64,000 nucleotides of DNA from NCBI RefSeq assembly GCF_000497045.1, contig NW_015961970.1, positions 1,364,802 through 1,428,801 on the forward strand, written 5' to 3'. A model generated the notes under the pieces. The model saw only the letters and a program-made list of their open reading frames with translations, had not been told where the DNA came from and did no database searches. Below, piece after piece: positions 28,103-38,162 of this stretch. The position numbers and the translations under genes were made by a program. The number at the start of each line of letters is the position of its first letter. The stretch's first letter is position 1. The stretch comes from Kalmanozyma brasiliensis GHG001. Its lineage: Eukaryota; Basidiomycota; Ustilaginomycetes; Ustilaginales.

Positions 28103-28571
28103 CCATCGACGCAGCACCATCTTGACGTCGCACAAGAGAAAGGTCGATGTATTCGCAGAAGAGCCAGCAACCTAATCTGGCCATCGAAGATTGCCCCGTC
28201 TTCATTCTTGTATTAGCATCCATCCTTTTCTCGTGGTCCCGTCACCTCAACTCATCGCGCGTATACCCTCCTTCTTCCTCAAGCGCGCTTCCCTTCCTCC
28301 GTATGCCACCATCGGCGGTCCTCTTGAGATGCGCCCTCACGCCTCGATGCTCCATCTTAACGATTCGGGCCGGGATGGCGGACCATGTACAACACGCTCT
28401 TTTTAATCATGCTCGTTCGATCTGTCGACTCAAAGAAGGCGACCTCGTCCGAGCACACATGTATACCAGGTGATGGGTGACGAACGATCCGATGCTGCAT
28501 TTCACTGTTCGTGTGGTATATGCTTCGACTGGGTATATGTGTGAGTGTCTGACTCGTGCGCTCCGACTCTC
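28103..28571. other. Convergent 3' region between the coiled-coil gene and the Rpr2-type gene
   Basis: About 470 bp containing both 3' untranslated regions. Nothing else is recognised. Confidence 0.5.
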
Positions 28572-29161
28572 CTATGATCGACTCTTGTGATGGCATAGCG
28601 TGCACTCGAACACACGCTTGCTCTTCCCTCGCTGCTTTCCTCTCTTCGCGCCCCTATCCCGCACTAAGCGCTGATTCAGCCCCGGCACGAGCGGCAGAGC
28701 ACATCGTCCACACCGCCCATTATGCTTATGATAGAAGTCCGGCACCACCCTTTCCTCCCCTTTGCCCTCTACTTCAGGCTCAATGTCTTCGGCCCATAAG
28801 CTTCTCCTGTACCGCACAGCTTGCACCTTTTGTGTGGCCCACAGCGAATCGGTCTGCGTCTGGGAGCGTGCGAGGTGGAGGAAGCGGCGCGAATGAGCGG
28901 TAGCGAGGTTGGGGAGCGTTGTCGAAGCGAGTCGCGCGAGCTGCTCCTGGTGTTGCGCTTGCAGGGTGTTTGCTTGCGGGATGGTGAGTGACGTTGTGCT
29001 GGAGGTAGGTCTCGGTGAGGATGAGGAGGACGATGAGGAGGCTACGTCCTTCTTGAACTGTGATTCGAAGAGATGGCGGATACCGGTCAGACTTGCATCG
29101 CTTAGAATTCACTATGGGAGGCTGTGCGCATGTTTACCTTCGTGAGCTTCTTGCTCGACAT
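28572..29161 (-). CDS. RNase P/RNase MRP protein subunit, Rpr2/Rpp21/Snm1 family (two exons)
   Basis: Exon 1 is 29161-29138 (MSSKKLTK) and exon 2 is 29057-28572. The intron 29058-29137 (80 nt) has a GTAAAC donor, CTGAC about 20 nt before the acceptor, and CACAG. Without splicing the exon 2 frame has a TGA upstream and no ATG, so the intron is required. The 169-residue product has a Ser run (15-22), a helical part (LQAQHQEQLARLASTTLPNL, then SRRFLHLARSQ) and a basic zinc-ribbon-like end with CGRC at 124-127 and CTLC at 160-163, plus LPLVPG after the first pair. This is the Rpr2/Snm1 pattern: two CXXC pairs with LVPG and a basic linker. The family helps RNase P process pre-tRNA or MRP process pre-rRNA; which complex is not decidable. 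Confidence 0.8.
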
Positions 29162-29582
29162 GCTGCTGGTGTAGGCATCGATGGAAGCGTCGGGAAGAAA
29201 GAAGGTACGGTGTGGGGAACAACAAATTTTGGCGAGCTTTTGCGGAACTCGGGGTGGAGCTAGCTGGCTCTCCACACGGGAAATCCGCGCGAGAAGGCAG
29301 GCAGGGTGAGCTGGAGCCTCTGAGCACAGGCACATGCATCTGACTCACAGACCAACACTTCCACTCTCCCACCTTCGCTCTCAACTCCTTGCATCATACT
29401 TACAAAGATCTCACGGAATCCCATTACGGAGCAGCAAGGTCTACAGTAGCCAACACTGCCGAGGCAAGAGTCTCGCCGCGCCTTGCATGGTGCCTTCTCA
29501 ACATCGTGCCTAGTCGAAGGCACCCCACCACCCGGCCCCCCACGATCGTCAGCAGCACATCGCTGACCCGTTCGACCTCAGC
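29162..29582. promoter_or_regulatory. Divergent promoter region of the Rpr2-type gene and Hrd1
   Basis: About 420 bp. AAATTTTGGCGAG at 29224-29236 is close to the E2F-like and TTTTTGGC motifs seen in other intergenic parts of the window. Confidence 0.45.
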
Positions 29583-31670
29583 ATGCCGGCGAACAGCTTC
29601 ATGTCGTGGGTCACCCGCCCGCGCATCTACGCCTACGGCATCATATCCACCCTCGCCGCCCTCTACACCGTCGCCCTCGCTTTCGATGAGCGGAGCAACT
29701 TCTACGCCGCCGTCGTCTTCCTCGGTCGCTCCAACGGCTGCCTGCTCGTCCTTCTCAACTTCCTCCTCGTCATAGCGCTCGTTGCAGGTCGCATCCTGCA
29801 GCTGCTCTACTTCGGTCAATTGCGACGGAGCGAGGTGGAGCTCGTCTGCGAGCGATCCTGGTACAGCCTCGTCGGCACCTTGCTGGCGGTCTCGATCTTC
29901 AGGGATGACTTTAGCGTCTCCTTCGTCATCCTCTTTGGCGTGCTGCTGTTTCTCAAGATCTTTCACTGGTTGTCCGCCGAACGGGTCGCTTCCATCATGC
30001 AGTCACCAAGCGTGCCAAGGATCTTTCATGCCCGCATGGTCTCGATCCTCACCACGCTGCTCATCGCTGACCTGCTGCTCGTCGGGTTTTCCCTGCAGAT
30101 GCTGCTGGTCAAGAAGGTCAAGATTGGGATGATGGTGTTGTTCACCTCGGAATTCATCATCCTCACCGCGCTGTTGGGGAACACAATAGCCCAGTATGCG
30201 CTCAATTGCATCGACATGGCCCGGGAAGAACCGTGGGAGGCCAAATCTCTCTACGTCCTCTACGTCGACCTTGCCCACGATATCGTACGTCTTTGCACCC
30301 ATGGCTACTTCTTCATCCTCCTCACTCGACTCTACGGTATACCACTCTCGCTCATCCACGACCTGTACAGCGCGGGTCGAAGCTGCACCGTCAAGGTCAA
30401 AGCGTTGGTGCGGTACCGGCAGGCGGTGCGGAAGATGGAGACCAAGTACCCCAACGCCACCGCAACGGATCTGGCTAGCACAGATGGGACGTGCATCATC
30501 TGTCGCGAGGACATGGTGGCTCTGTCCCCCGAAGACGCAGCGGCCCCGGCGGAGGTGACAAATGTCACACCGAAAAAGTTGAGTTGCGGACACATCTTCC
30601 ATTTCCGTTGTTTACGGTCGTGGTTGGAGCGCCAACAGAGCTGTCCGACGTGCAGGAGGATGATCTTGGATGACGAACCGGAGGTGCCTGCGCCAGTCGC
30701 ACCCGCAACACCACAGCAGCAGCCAGCAGCACCACTGACAGACGCGGCGACGCCAGCCGAGGGTACGGGTACGAACCCGCAGACCACGGCAGCGGAGGAA
30801 GCGTACGACCACCGCCTGCAGGGCTTCCTCTCGCGTCTCCAGTCGGACCTGCGAAAGGTGAGGGAGGAAGGCAATGTCTCCGCTCGTCAGGCGGCATCGA
30901 GCAGACGTAGGACGGGGAGTCGTAGTGGACGGTCGACGCCGCGATTGGCGGGTACGAGTGGCTCAAATGGTGGGACGGGTTTGTTCGGATCGTCCAGGTA
31001 TGGAAGGATCAACGGCAATGGAGCAGGCTTGTCGAGCGGGTTCTTGCCCTCGCAGGCCGGTGGAGAGGAGGTAGGCGCAGGAGGGCTGTGGATGCCGCCG
31101 CCGCCATCAACGCTCTACCCCGGCGGGCGGAGATCAGCACCCGTCAACGGCATCGCATCGCAATCGTCACCTCAACCCACCCCGGGCGACGCAGACGCCG
31201 ACTCAAAGGGCAAAGGCAAAGCGCGCGAGGACGACCCTTCCGACCCGCTCGACCCGAAAGAAGCCATCCGACAAGCCACGCTTCGACGCTTCGGCATCCC
31301 CTCCGCTACCACCTCCTCGCCCTCCGCCCCTACCGACACACCGAACAGCGAGGCGATAGGCATGATCCCGCTCTTCGACCCGACGACCATCCCAGACTTT
31401 TCAGCGCACCAGGCGAGCCTCCCACACGCGCTGCTCGCCCGCCCTGCTCCGAGTGGAGAGAGGGCAAGCGCGGATCTGTCAGCCGTGCTGGACGCCCAGA
31501 CGCGCGCAGTGCATCACCAGATCGCACTGCTTACGGGCATCCAGGCGAGAATCGATACGGTCATTGCTGATCTGACCAATGTGTTGGATGGGGTGGATGC
31601 GGCTGGGTACGCGAGGTCAACACAGGACGCGACCGCGGGGATGGGTGATACGAACAGCACGTCACATTGA
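29583..31670 (+). CDS. HRD1: Hrd1/synoviolin ER-membrane E3 ubiquitin ligase
   Basis: 695 residues, ATG at 29583. About six to eight hydrophobic helices lie between residues 12 and 270, including the conserved early IYAYGIISTLAALYTV and FLVLIFHW-like segments. A RING-H2 domain follows at about 303-360: CIIC, then CGHIFHFRCLRSWL, then CPTC. The long cytosolic tail is Ala/Pro/Gln- and Ser/Gly-rich, ending in a helix (LDAQTRAVHHQIALLTGIQA). Hrd1 forms the ER retrotranslocation channel and ubiquitinates misfolded luminal and membrane proteins for the proteasome, whose Rpt3 subunit is also encoded in this window. Length and order match fungal Hrd1. A separate Gp78-type ligase is less likely because no CUE domain is present. 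Confidence 0.94.
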   Translation: MPANSFMSWVTRPRIYAYGIISTLAALYTVALAFDERSNFYAAVVFLGRSNGCLLVLLNFLLVIALVAGRILQLLYFGQLRRSEVELVCERSWYSLVGTLLAVSIFRDDFSVSFVILFGVLLFLKIFHWLSAERVASIMQSPSVPRIFHARMVSILTTLLIADLLLVGFSLQMLLVKKVKIGMMVLFTSEFIILTALLGNTIAQYALNCIDMAREEPWEAKSLYVLYVDLAHDIVRLCTHGYFFILLTRLYGIPLSLIHDLYSAGRSCTVKVKALVRYRQAVRKMETKYPNATATDLASTDGTCIICREDMVALSPEDAAAPAEVTNVTPKKLSCGHIFHFRCLRSWLERQQSCPTCRRMILDDEPEVPAPVAPATPQQQPAAPLTDAATPAEGTGTNPQTTAAEEAYDHRLQGFLSRLQSDLRKVREEGNVSARQAASSRRRTGSRSGRSTPRLAGTSGSNGGTGLFGSSRYGRINGNGAGLSSGFLPSQAGGEEVGAGGLWMPPPPSTLYPGGRRSAPVNGIASQSSPQPTPGDADADSKGKGKAREDDPSDPLDPKEAIRQATLRRFGIPSATTSSPSAPTDTPNSEAIGMIPLFDPTTIPDFSAHQASLPHALLARPAPSGERASADLSAVLDAQTRAVHHQIALLTGIQARIDTVIADLTNVLDGVDAAGYARSTQDATAGMGDTNSTSH

Positions 31671-31794
31671 GCAGTCACAGCTTCACTTGCTCACCCAATC
31701 ACAGCACATCTTCACATCGTTCACGCAGTGTGTTGCCATGACAAAGCAGTTCCTTTGAGTGTGAGGATAAAAATACAGAGATAAAAAGTGTGGT

Positions 31795-34700
31795 TCAGGA
31801 GTCGACGTCCATCGGTGTGCTTTCAGCCTCGGTGACATGCTGCAGGCCAGTCACCGCCTCGTGCTTGCCGTTCTCGACGGCTTGCCCTGCGTGGGTCCGG
31901 TGATCTGGCGAAGCTGTTCCAGCAGACCGGGGCGAGTGCGTGCCCGACGGCCCACCCTTGACTTCCTTGGCTCGTTGGGCGGCCAGCTTGACCAGACTGC
32001 CCTTGTAAGGGATCTGCCCGGCGGCCATTTCCGGAGCTCTGCGTGCCCGACCCGACGTGCGACGCTGCTGAGGATCCGTCAGATCCGGGGTCAGGCTGAT
32101 GTCCGGAAGCGCGGTCTTGACCGGTGTTACGGGTTGCGCTGGAGGAGCGGGCACAACGGGCGCATCTCCGGTCGGTGCGACTGATGTCGACGGAGGCGGC
32201 AGCCCGTTGGTGGGGAAGGCAACTTCGGGAGCGGGTGCTGTTGCTGGTGCAGGTGCAGGTGCTGGAGCCGGAGCAGGGACCGGAGCCAGGATGGTGGGTG
32301 CAAGCGCTGACTCCTTCGACGCTGCGATATTCGACTGAATGACTGCATCGGTTCCAGCCTTGACCTCCTTCACGGTCTGGATCGGCACCAGTGCAGGTGC
32401 GTTCTCAATCGGAACCGGCGGGGCTGCAACGACAGGCTGAGGGAGATTCGACTCAGTGGGCATTGCGTCGACTCGCTCTGTCGGTGTCTTGAGTCGACTG
32501 ATCGGCGCCGCCTGTCCAACGTCAGACGAAGGCGAGGGGCGTGGCAAGTGAGACTTTACGTCTTCCGTCGATCTCTGCGGCGCAACGCTGATGGGACTGC
32601 CGTTGGCGCCGGAAGGAGGTCGGCCCAGAGGGCTTCCATTGGGTCCCAAGGGGCGGCTGATCGAAGACTTGCCACTGCCCCATCGCAAATTCTTGCGCAT
32701 CGGCTGGCCAGGTGAGCCGCGTGGAGGTCCGGCGAGAGGAGAATTGGATCGAGCTGCTGCTGCTGCGAGGTCCGGTCGGATGAGACCAGGAGGGCGGAAG
32801 AGAGATGCAGAAGGGAGTAGCGGACCTTTTGAGTCCGAGTCCCCGCCAACATCGACGCCGCCATTCGACTGCAGCACCTTACTGATGGCGGAGAACATGT
32901 AGGGCCTGACCGAAGGTCCATCACTCTCTTCCATGTCATCGTCGTCCATGTCGCTATTTTCCTGGCTCGTCTCCTTGGATCCGTCGTCGGAAGCAGCCAC
33001 GGAGCGGTCCCGTACGATCCGCTCTCGTCCGATGCTGTCGTCCTCGCCGTATCTTGCCGGGCCGCGAGGCTTCTTGACCTCGGGCGTATGGCTTCGACTC
33101 GAATCGGACGCCCGTGATCGTTTGGATGGCGCTGGTTGGACGAGCATGGTCTGTGGCTCCCTCTGCGCCTGACGACGATTTCTCGTGCCGCCTACACCGG
33201 CTGACCAGAAGAGAGCCAGATTGGATTCCGAAGTGCGCTGGACACCCGAGGTCGCCAAGCCTGGCATGTTGCCCGCTGACGTCTTTTGCGGTGGTTCCGA
33301 CGCTGATGGCGCCACTTTGGCGGAAGGGGCCGGCGAGGCCGCACTGACGGTCGATGTCGGCGTGAGTCGATCCGGGGACGGTCGTGCCTCCGACTTTGCA
33401 CGCATCTGCGCAAAGGATGCGTCGGTCATACTCGACGTCTTGCGGTGCTTCGAAGCGACCACGGTCGGATTCGGGCGAGCAACCGTGGATACAGGGGATG
33501 GTGCGTCGTCGTCGTCAGAGGCAGTCTCGGCAACGAGACGCCGCTTGAACTTCGGAGCGCCATGCTCGTCTGTGCTCGTCTCGCGGAAGCTGGAGCGTCG
33601 CTCTGACGACTTGTGCGTGAGGTCCTGCGAAGAGCGTCGAGCAGCCAGTAAGGTTGGGCCCGAGTTGACAGGCGCCTTTTTGCGTGCGCGGCGATCCCCC
33701 TCCACGGCTCCCCAGTATTGCGCCAAAACATCCGTCTTTGCATTCTTTCCCAACATCTTGGGTCCCGGTGGCCCGGGACTCGAGCTGGACGATGATCGAT
33801 CCTCTTCGCCTTGCTGTTGCGTCCGACCGGCTGCCGACACAGGGCTTGGGCCCTGGTCCTCGTCGTCTTCATCCTCTCCTCCCTTGACGATGTCCCCTGG
33901 CTCGGATTCTGGTTCTGGTGTAAGGTCAGACCCGTCTGAGTCGAGGTCGTAGGTGGCTTTCGGCTGGGTCACGACTTTGACGGGCACAGCGGTCGGGCCG
34001 GCCTTGCGCGTCGCGGATGGGGCGAGAGCTCGTGCGACGAGCGCCTCTTCTTGCCGCTCTTGCTTGATGTTCTCGGCCTTTGCTGAGCGGGCCGACGGCT
34101 TTGCAGAAGAGGTTGCACCTGGCGCTTTGTTCGACTTGCTGCTGGCGGCGGTAGGGGTGGTCTGCGCCTTGGCTGTATCGACCGGCGTTGCAGATTCAGC
34201 TCCGGCCTTGCTCGGCCGCGGCTTCTTCTGCGCCTTCGGAGTGACATTGACCTTGGACTCGGTCGGCGTCAAAGATCGTTCCTTACCGTTGCGTGCTGGC
34301 GATGCCGTGCTTGCCAGATGGTCGGCGATCATCTCGGAACTCGACTTGCGCTTCACGCCCGCTTTCCTCGCCATAGCGCCTTCCGTCGGCACGCGGCCTG
34401 GCCAATCTGCCTTGAAGATTTTGTAGTGGCGCTCACAGCGTGGGCATTCGTCTGGCGTCCACCACTTCTCCGGCGCCCAGAAGGTAGCACCACACGTGAG
34501 ACAGCGACACTGCGGCCCGGCGCCTTCCGCCCACGGATCTGAGCGATCCTCTGACGGTCCATGCTCCGCCAGTTTGAGATCGGCAAGGTAATCTCGTTTC
34601 GCCTTTTTGTCTCTCGCCGCCTCGTCCAACGGCAGTAGCGGCAGCGAGGGCGTCAGGGATGGCGTGGGAGAAGGCGAAGGTAACGATGACGATGGCGCGA

Positions 34701-35802
34701 CTGGTCGACTCGAACGCCGCGATTGACGCCGTCCATTGGCTTCGGTCGAAGCAGCCGCCGTCGAGCCATCTTCCGCTTTGACCTCTGCTGCTCCCTCGGA
34801 CGATTCGGCGGGCTCCATGGGTGGCGGTATGGACGGATCTGAGAAGGCGCCGGTGCCTCGAGACTCGCAGGTGGCGCACATGCATTCGGAGTTGGCCCAT
34901 TCAAAGTAGTTCTCGCCGTAGAAGGTGGTGATCTCCTCATTTCGGTGAATGGGTCGAATGACCTTGAAGACCATGGTAGCGCCCATGCGGTAGAACTCGG
35001 TGTTTGGGTTGCAATCGTGGTTGACGAACCTCGCAGGTCCCAACAGAAGCTGACTGCAGCCTTTTCTTGCGGATCGGATGACAGAGAAGTCGCGTCCGGG
35101 GCCGAGAACACCCTTGTATTCGGTGTCTTTGCGTTTCTCGCGTGTGGACGTGGCTTCTTCACGAAGCGCATCATCCTCGCTCTTTGTGAGATCCTTGAGA
35201 CCGCCTTTGCAGAAGTTGATGAGCTCCCCGGGCTTGAAGGTTCGCATCGCTAGAACGCTGAGGTCCGCTTTTTCCGAGGCTGCTGGTGCTGCACCGATGC
35301 TGGTGGCGGCGCGATCGAGCGACGATCTGCCCTTTACTCGACCCTTGCCTCTTTCCTCGGCTGCCTCTTTTCCTGGCGAAGCCGGCATGTCTTCGATCTT
35401 GACGGCCGACGTGGATGCCTCTGCGTCTGCGCCGTGTGCTCTGCCGGCCTTTTCCATCATCACACGTTTGTAGCGCGTGGTGAGAGCGAACTCGACTCCG
35501 CTTTCTGGCAGATAGCTTTCGAGATAGCGTCGCGCATGGGCCTGGAAGCTGGCTGTCTGGCGTTGTGTTTTGTTGGTGAGGTATTTTTGGACGATGCCGA
35601 GCTTGCTGAGATCCTCGATGGCAGCTGTGATGTCTTTCTCGACGACGACCCGTTTTCGGACGATGAGACTGACGGCATTGCGATCGAAGCGGTGCCCTCT
35701 GTAATTTGGGTTCATCTTGTGTGTTGAAATAGCCGGCTCGAACTCGAGGTTGTCGAGCAGGATATCCGAGAGGATGTCATCGTCGGCGGAGAGGTCCTCC
35801 AT
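31795..35802 (-). CDS. SET9: Set9/Suv4-20-type histone H4 lysine-20 methyltransferase
   Basis: 1335 residues, ATG at 35802. Residues 30-115 form the N-terminal helical module of Suv4-20/Set9. A split SET domain runs about 178-305, with RFVNHDCNPNTEF at 258-270 (the NHDC substrate/cofactor motif) and ITTFYGENYF at 291-300. The post-SET CMCATC gives Cys307, 309 and 312, which with Cys264 should bind zinc. A further Cys cluster at about 428-468 (CRCLTCGATFWAPEKWW, then CPRC) is a treble-clef-like module seen in fungal Set9 as I recall it. The last 850 residues are disordered, charged and Pro/Ser-rich with a PA repeat. Set9 methylates H4K20 and supports the DNA-damage checkpoint. The long tail is unusual compared with ascomycete Set9. 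Confidence 0.92.
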   Translation of the reverse strand: MEDLSADDDILSDILLDNLEFEPAISTHKMNPNYRGHRFDRNAVSLIVRKRVVVEKDITAAIEDLSKLGIVQKYLTNKTQRQTASFQAHARRYLESYLPESGVEFALTTRYKRVMMEKAGRAHGADAEASTSAVKIEDMPASPGKEAAEERGKGRVKGRSSLDRAATSIGAAPAASEKADLSVLAMRTFKPGELINFCKGGLKDLTKSEDDALREEATSTREKRKDTEYKGVLGPGRDFSVIRSARKGCSQLLLGPARFVNHDCNPNTEFYRMGATMVFKVIRPIHRNEEITTFYGENYFEWANSECMCATCESRGTGAFSDPSIPPPMEPAESSEGAAEVKAEDGSTAAASTEANGRRQSRRSSRPVAPSSSLPSPSPTPSLTPSLPLLPLDEAARDKKAKRDYLADLKLAEHGPSEDRSDPWAEGAGPQCRCLTCGATFWAPEKWWTPDECPRCERHYKIFKADWPGRVPTEGAMARKAGVKRKSSSEMIADHLASTASPARNGKERSLTPTESKVNVTPKAQKKPRPSKAGAESATPVDTAKAQTTPTAASSKSNKAPGATSSAKPSARSAKAENIKQERQEEALVARALAPSATRKAGPTAVPVKVVTQPKATYDLDSDGSDLTPEPESEPGDIVKGGEDEDDEDQGPSPVSAAGRTQQQGEEDRSSSSSSPGPPGPKMLGKNAKTDVLAQYWGAVEGDRRARKKAPVNSGPTLLAARRSSQDLTHKSSERRSSFRETSTDEHGAPKFKRRLVAETASDDDDAPSPVSTVARPNPTVVASKHRKTSSMTDASFAQMRAKSEARPSPDRLTPTSTVSAASPAPSAKVAPSASEPPQKTSAGNMPGLATSGVQRTSESNLALFWSAGVGGTRNRRQAQREPQTMLVQPAPSKRSRASDSSRSHTPEVKKPRGPARYGEDDSIGRERIVRDRSVAASDDGSKETSQENSDMDDDDMEESDGPSVRPYMFSAISKVLQSNGGVDVGGDSDSKGPLLPSASLFRPPGLIRPDLAAAAARSNSPLAGPPRGSPGQPMRKNLRWGSGKSSISRPLGPNGSPLGRPPSGANGSPISVAPQRSTEDVKSHLPRPSPSSDVGQAAPISRLKTPTERVDAMPTESNLPQPVVAAPPVPIENAPALVPIQTVKEVKAGTDAVIQSNIAASKESALAPTILAPVPAPAPAPAPAPATAPAPEVAFPTNGLPPPSTSVAPTGDAPVVPAPPAQPVTPVKTALPDISLTPDLTDPQQRRTSGRARRAPEMAAGQIPYKGSLVKLAAQRAKEVKGGPSGTHSPRSAGTASPDHRTHAGQAVENGKHEAVTGLQHVTEAESTPMDVDS
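32225..32290 (-). repeat. Pro-Ala tandem repeat within SET9
   Basis: Imperfect hexamers related to GCWCCW (minus strand) encode alternating Pro-Ala over about 20 residues. It is a simple-sequence tract likely to vary in length between strains. Confidence 0.7.
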
Positions 35803-38158
35803 GATTGCAAGCGCAGCGGCAGCCGAGCCACGCCGGGCCGTCGCGCCTGCCGAGGTAGTGAGAGGGCTGCCTCTTCAGCCTAGAGAGCTCTGTGAGACGA
35901 CGTGAGAGCAGGAGTGGTGAGAACGAGGCGGGCGGGCGTGATTTTGGCAAGGCATGAAGAGCGTAGCGTGGTGTGCGGAATTGGGCGTCGAGATCGCAGT
36001 TTGTCCGGCTTGAGGTGATGTCGCTCAGAGCTGCGGAGGTAGATGGAAAGCGGTCCAGCCGTTGCAGCGCCAAATCGTATCGTTCCAGATGACGCAGCGA
36101 ACTCGAACTCGAAGAAAGAAAGCGAGACTCGAGCACACGAAGGATCGATTTCGTCCGAAGAGCCCCGCGTGTCGGCGATGAGTCCTAGCGTCTCCGGATA
36201 GGGGTCGCGAGTCGAGCTTGGCCGTCGTGAGTGAGGTGCGCGCCGAATCGCCTTGATGAATCGTGGACGACGGATGGAAGGGGGAGGTGGACTCTTGCTG
36301 TTTGATGGGCGAGTCGATGACGGACCACTATTTACGGGAGGAGCGAAAGGAGCTGCAGGAAGGAAGATGACCGGGACCGATCGCGTTTATAAAGGGCGGT
36401 GGAGCAGGGGGCAGCGGCTGATTCAAAGCCGACGAATGGGAAAGTGCGTTGATTGTAGCGCGCTCAGCCAAACGAAGTGGGGGGAAAGGGCGGCAGCTGA
36501 GCCAGAGCGAAGATGTGACTGGTACAGCGGAGTATCATCCCAGTCCCTGACCACAGTCACAGTCACAGGCGCGACAGAGAGTCAGAGAGTCCGGATGCAA
36601 GTCGATCTGGAATTCCTAAATTTGCACAAGCAAAAAGACTCGGAAAGAGGCGAATCGATTCAGTCGGTCCAGGCGTAGGTAGGCACGACTTGAGACACAC
36701 GACGCGGCTAGGTCGCTCTACGTACTGCAAGAGTTTCTCAGCCAGGGCTTAGCTGAAGCGGATTCGAGACGGCGAAATTTGGCGCCCGACCCCGCCGTTG
36801 GATCCACAGCCCATCCTCTCTGTCCGTGCTCTGCAAGAGCCTTCGGTCGATGTCACGATCATTACTAGAGCTGTGGAGCCTCGTCAAATGAGGAGTCTTG
36901 GCGTGAAAGTCCTTCGAGGCTGTGTGTAATAGCTGGAAGAAACCCAGTTGCCATGAACCAGTGAAGACGCCGATCGAAGCCGAAGTAGTGGTCACGCTTG
37001 CTCACCTATGACTGCGGCCACGTAGACTCATTTTCTGGCTCAGCACCTCAGCATGGCAGCTACGCCTGTCTTTGCCCTTGAGAACCTTGAGAGAGATCAA
37101 ATCATCCATCACTATGCTGTCGGAGGTGCCCTCGTCGCATGCACAGTCCGATTCGTTGAGTCCAGCATTGAGGCAAAATGCACCTCTGCGTCACGTTGGA
37201 CGCCAAATGGTCCGTGCCAGCTCACATGCAAGAAGACCCTGAGATTGCTAATTCCAGGGAGGCAAGATCAGCGAAATGAAGGCCGAAAAAGGGGTCACGA
37301 AAGGCTAACTCGATGCAAACAGAAGGTTGATAGACCGTAAATGTACGGCAGAGCATGGCCTGCATTGAGGTCAGCGCCCTTGACACGGCACAGCGTCGAG
37401 TGGGATTGTGAACAGCAAACATTCAATCAGACTGTGTCAGAGGCAAGTGCACCGGGTAAGAGAGGAGCCAGACGAGGTCGCTGCTACATTAGGCGTTGAC
37501 GATCTCATGTGCTTGCTCAGGATGCGGCCGAGCTTGACTATGAGTTCGTTCTGGTGGGTCGCTTGCTTGCGAATCACAGAAGCCAGCCTGAGTTTGTTGG
37601 CACAGGGATTGAGAGTACATGCTCGCTCACTCGTGCGGGGTAAGACAACCGACGACATAGAGGAGGCTAGCTTTGCCGGTCACAGGACCGTGCGGCCATG
37701 CGTGGGACCCTTATCTGGGCTGGTTTCGCATCTTTCCACCTTTCCACATCCACCGACGTCAACAATTTTCGCCAAATCAAGCTCGCTCACCAACAGGACC
37801 CTGAGACAACACTCGCTTTACGTTGCTTTCACCGAACAATCTCCGCACCTCTCCGCTGCACCTGTCAAGCAACATCCTCAACACAACTCGCCTTGGCTTC
37901 ATCACACGTACCGCTGAACACACCCGCACCAAGCATTCACACGTTTCCACAAGCCGTTTGCAAGTGATCCTGGCGCTTACTTCCCATCCTTCTGCGTCGC
38001 TCTTGAGCAATTCGCCGAGAGTCGGAAGCACCGAACAGTTCTTGCCGGGATATCCCACGCTTCCTCGCACGCCTTCGGAACATGCCGCTGGACAAGAGAT
38101 TCTTCGACCTCAGATCTTCTCTATATAATCCATCACCTCCCTCATTGTTAAGCACTGC
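35803..38158. other. 2.36-kb intergenic region between SET9 and the gene at 38159
   Basis: No convincing gene. It contains two ATTTGGCGC/GCGCCAAAT motifs (36067-36075 and 36777-36785) and two shorter CGCCAAAT sites (37201-37208, 37770-37777). TATA-like TTTATAAAG lies at about 36385-36393 and TATATAA at about 38123, the latter only about 35 nt before the ATG at 38159. The 3' third on the + strand is C/T- and CA-rich, as in a leader. Short ORFs such as 37053-37340 have no recognisable domain. Confidence 0.5.
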
Positions 38159-38162
38159 ATGA
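38082..38162 (+). promoter_or_regulatory. 26-codon uORF overlapping the main start by ATGA
   Basis: ATG at 38082 reads MPLDKRFFDLRSSLYNPS and onward for 26 sense codons to TGA at 38160-38162. The A-T-G of the main ORF (38159-38161) overlaps this stop as ATGA, a geometry that favours termination-reinitiation. The competing reading is that a TATA-like element at about 38123 drives a transcript lacking the uORF. Confidence 0.45.

Noticed and set aside
28780..29112. 110-codon minus frame at the start of the Rpr2-type gene
   Set aside because: It uses a non-ATG-supported phase. The spliced model joining MSSKKLTK to the CXXC frame explains the locus better.
37053..37340. 95-codon + frame in the SET9 upstream gap
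   Set aside because: Begins with a plausible ATG, but there is no domain, no splice-supported extension and no composition typical of the confident genes here.
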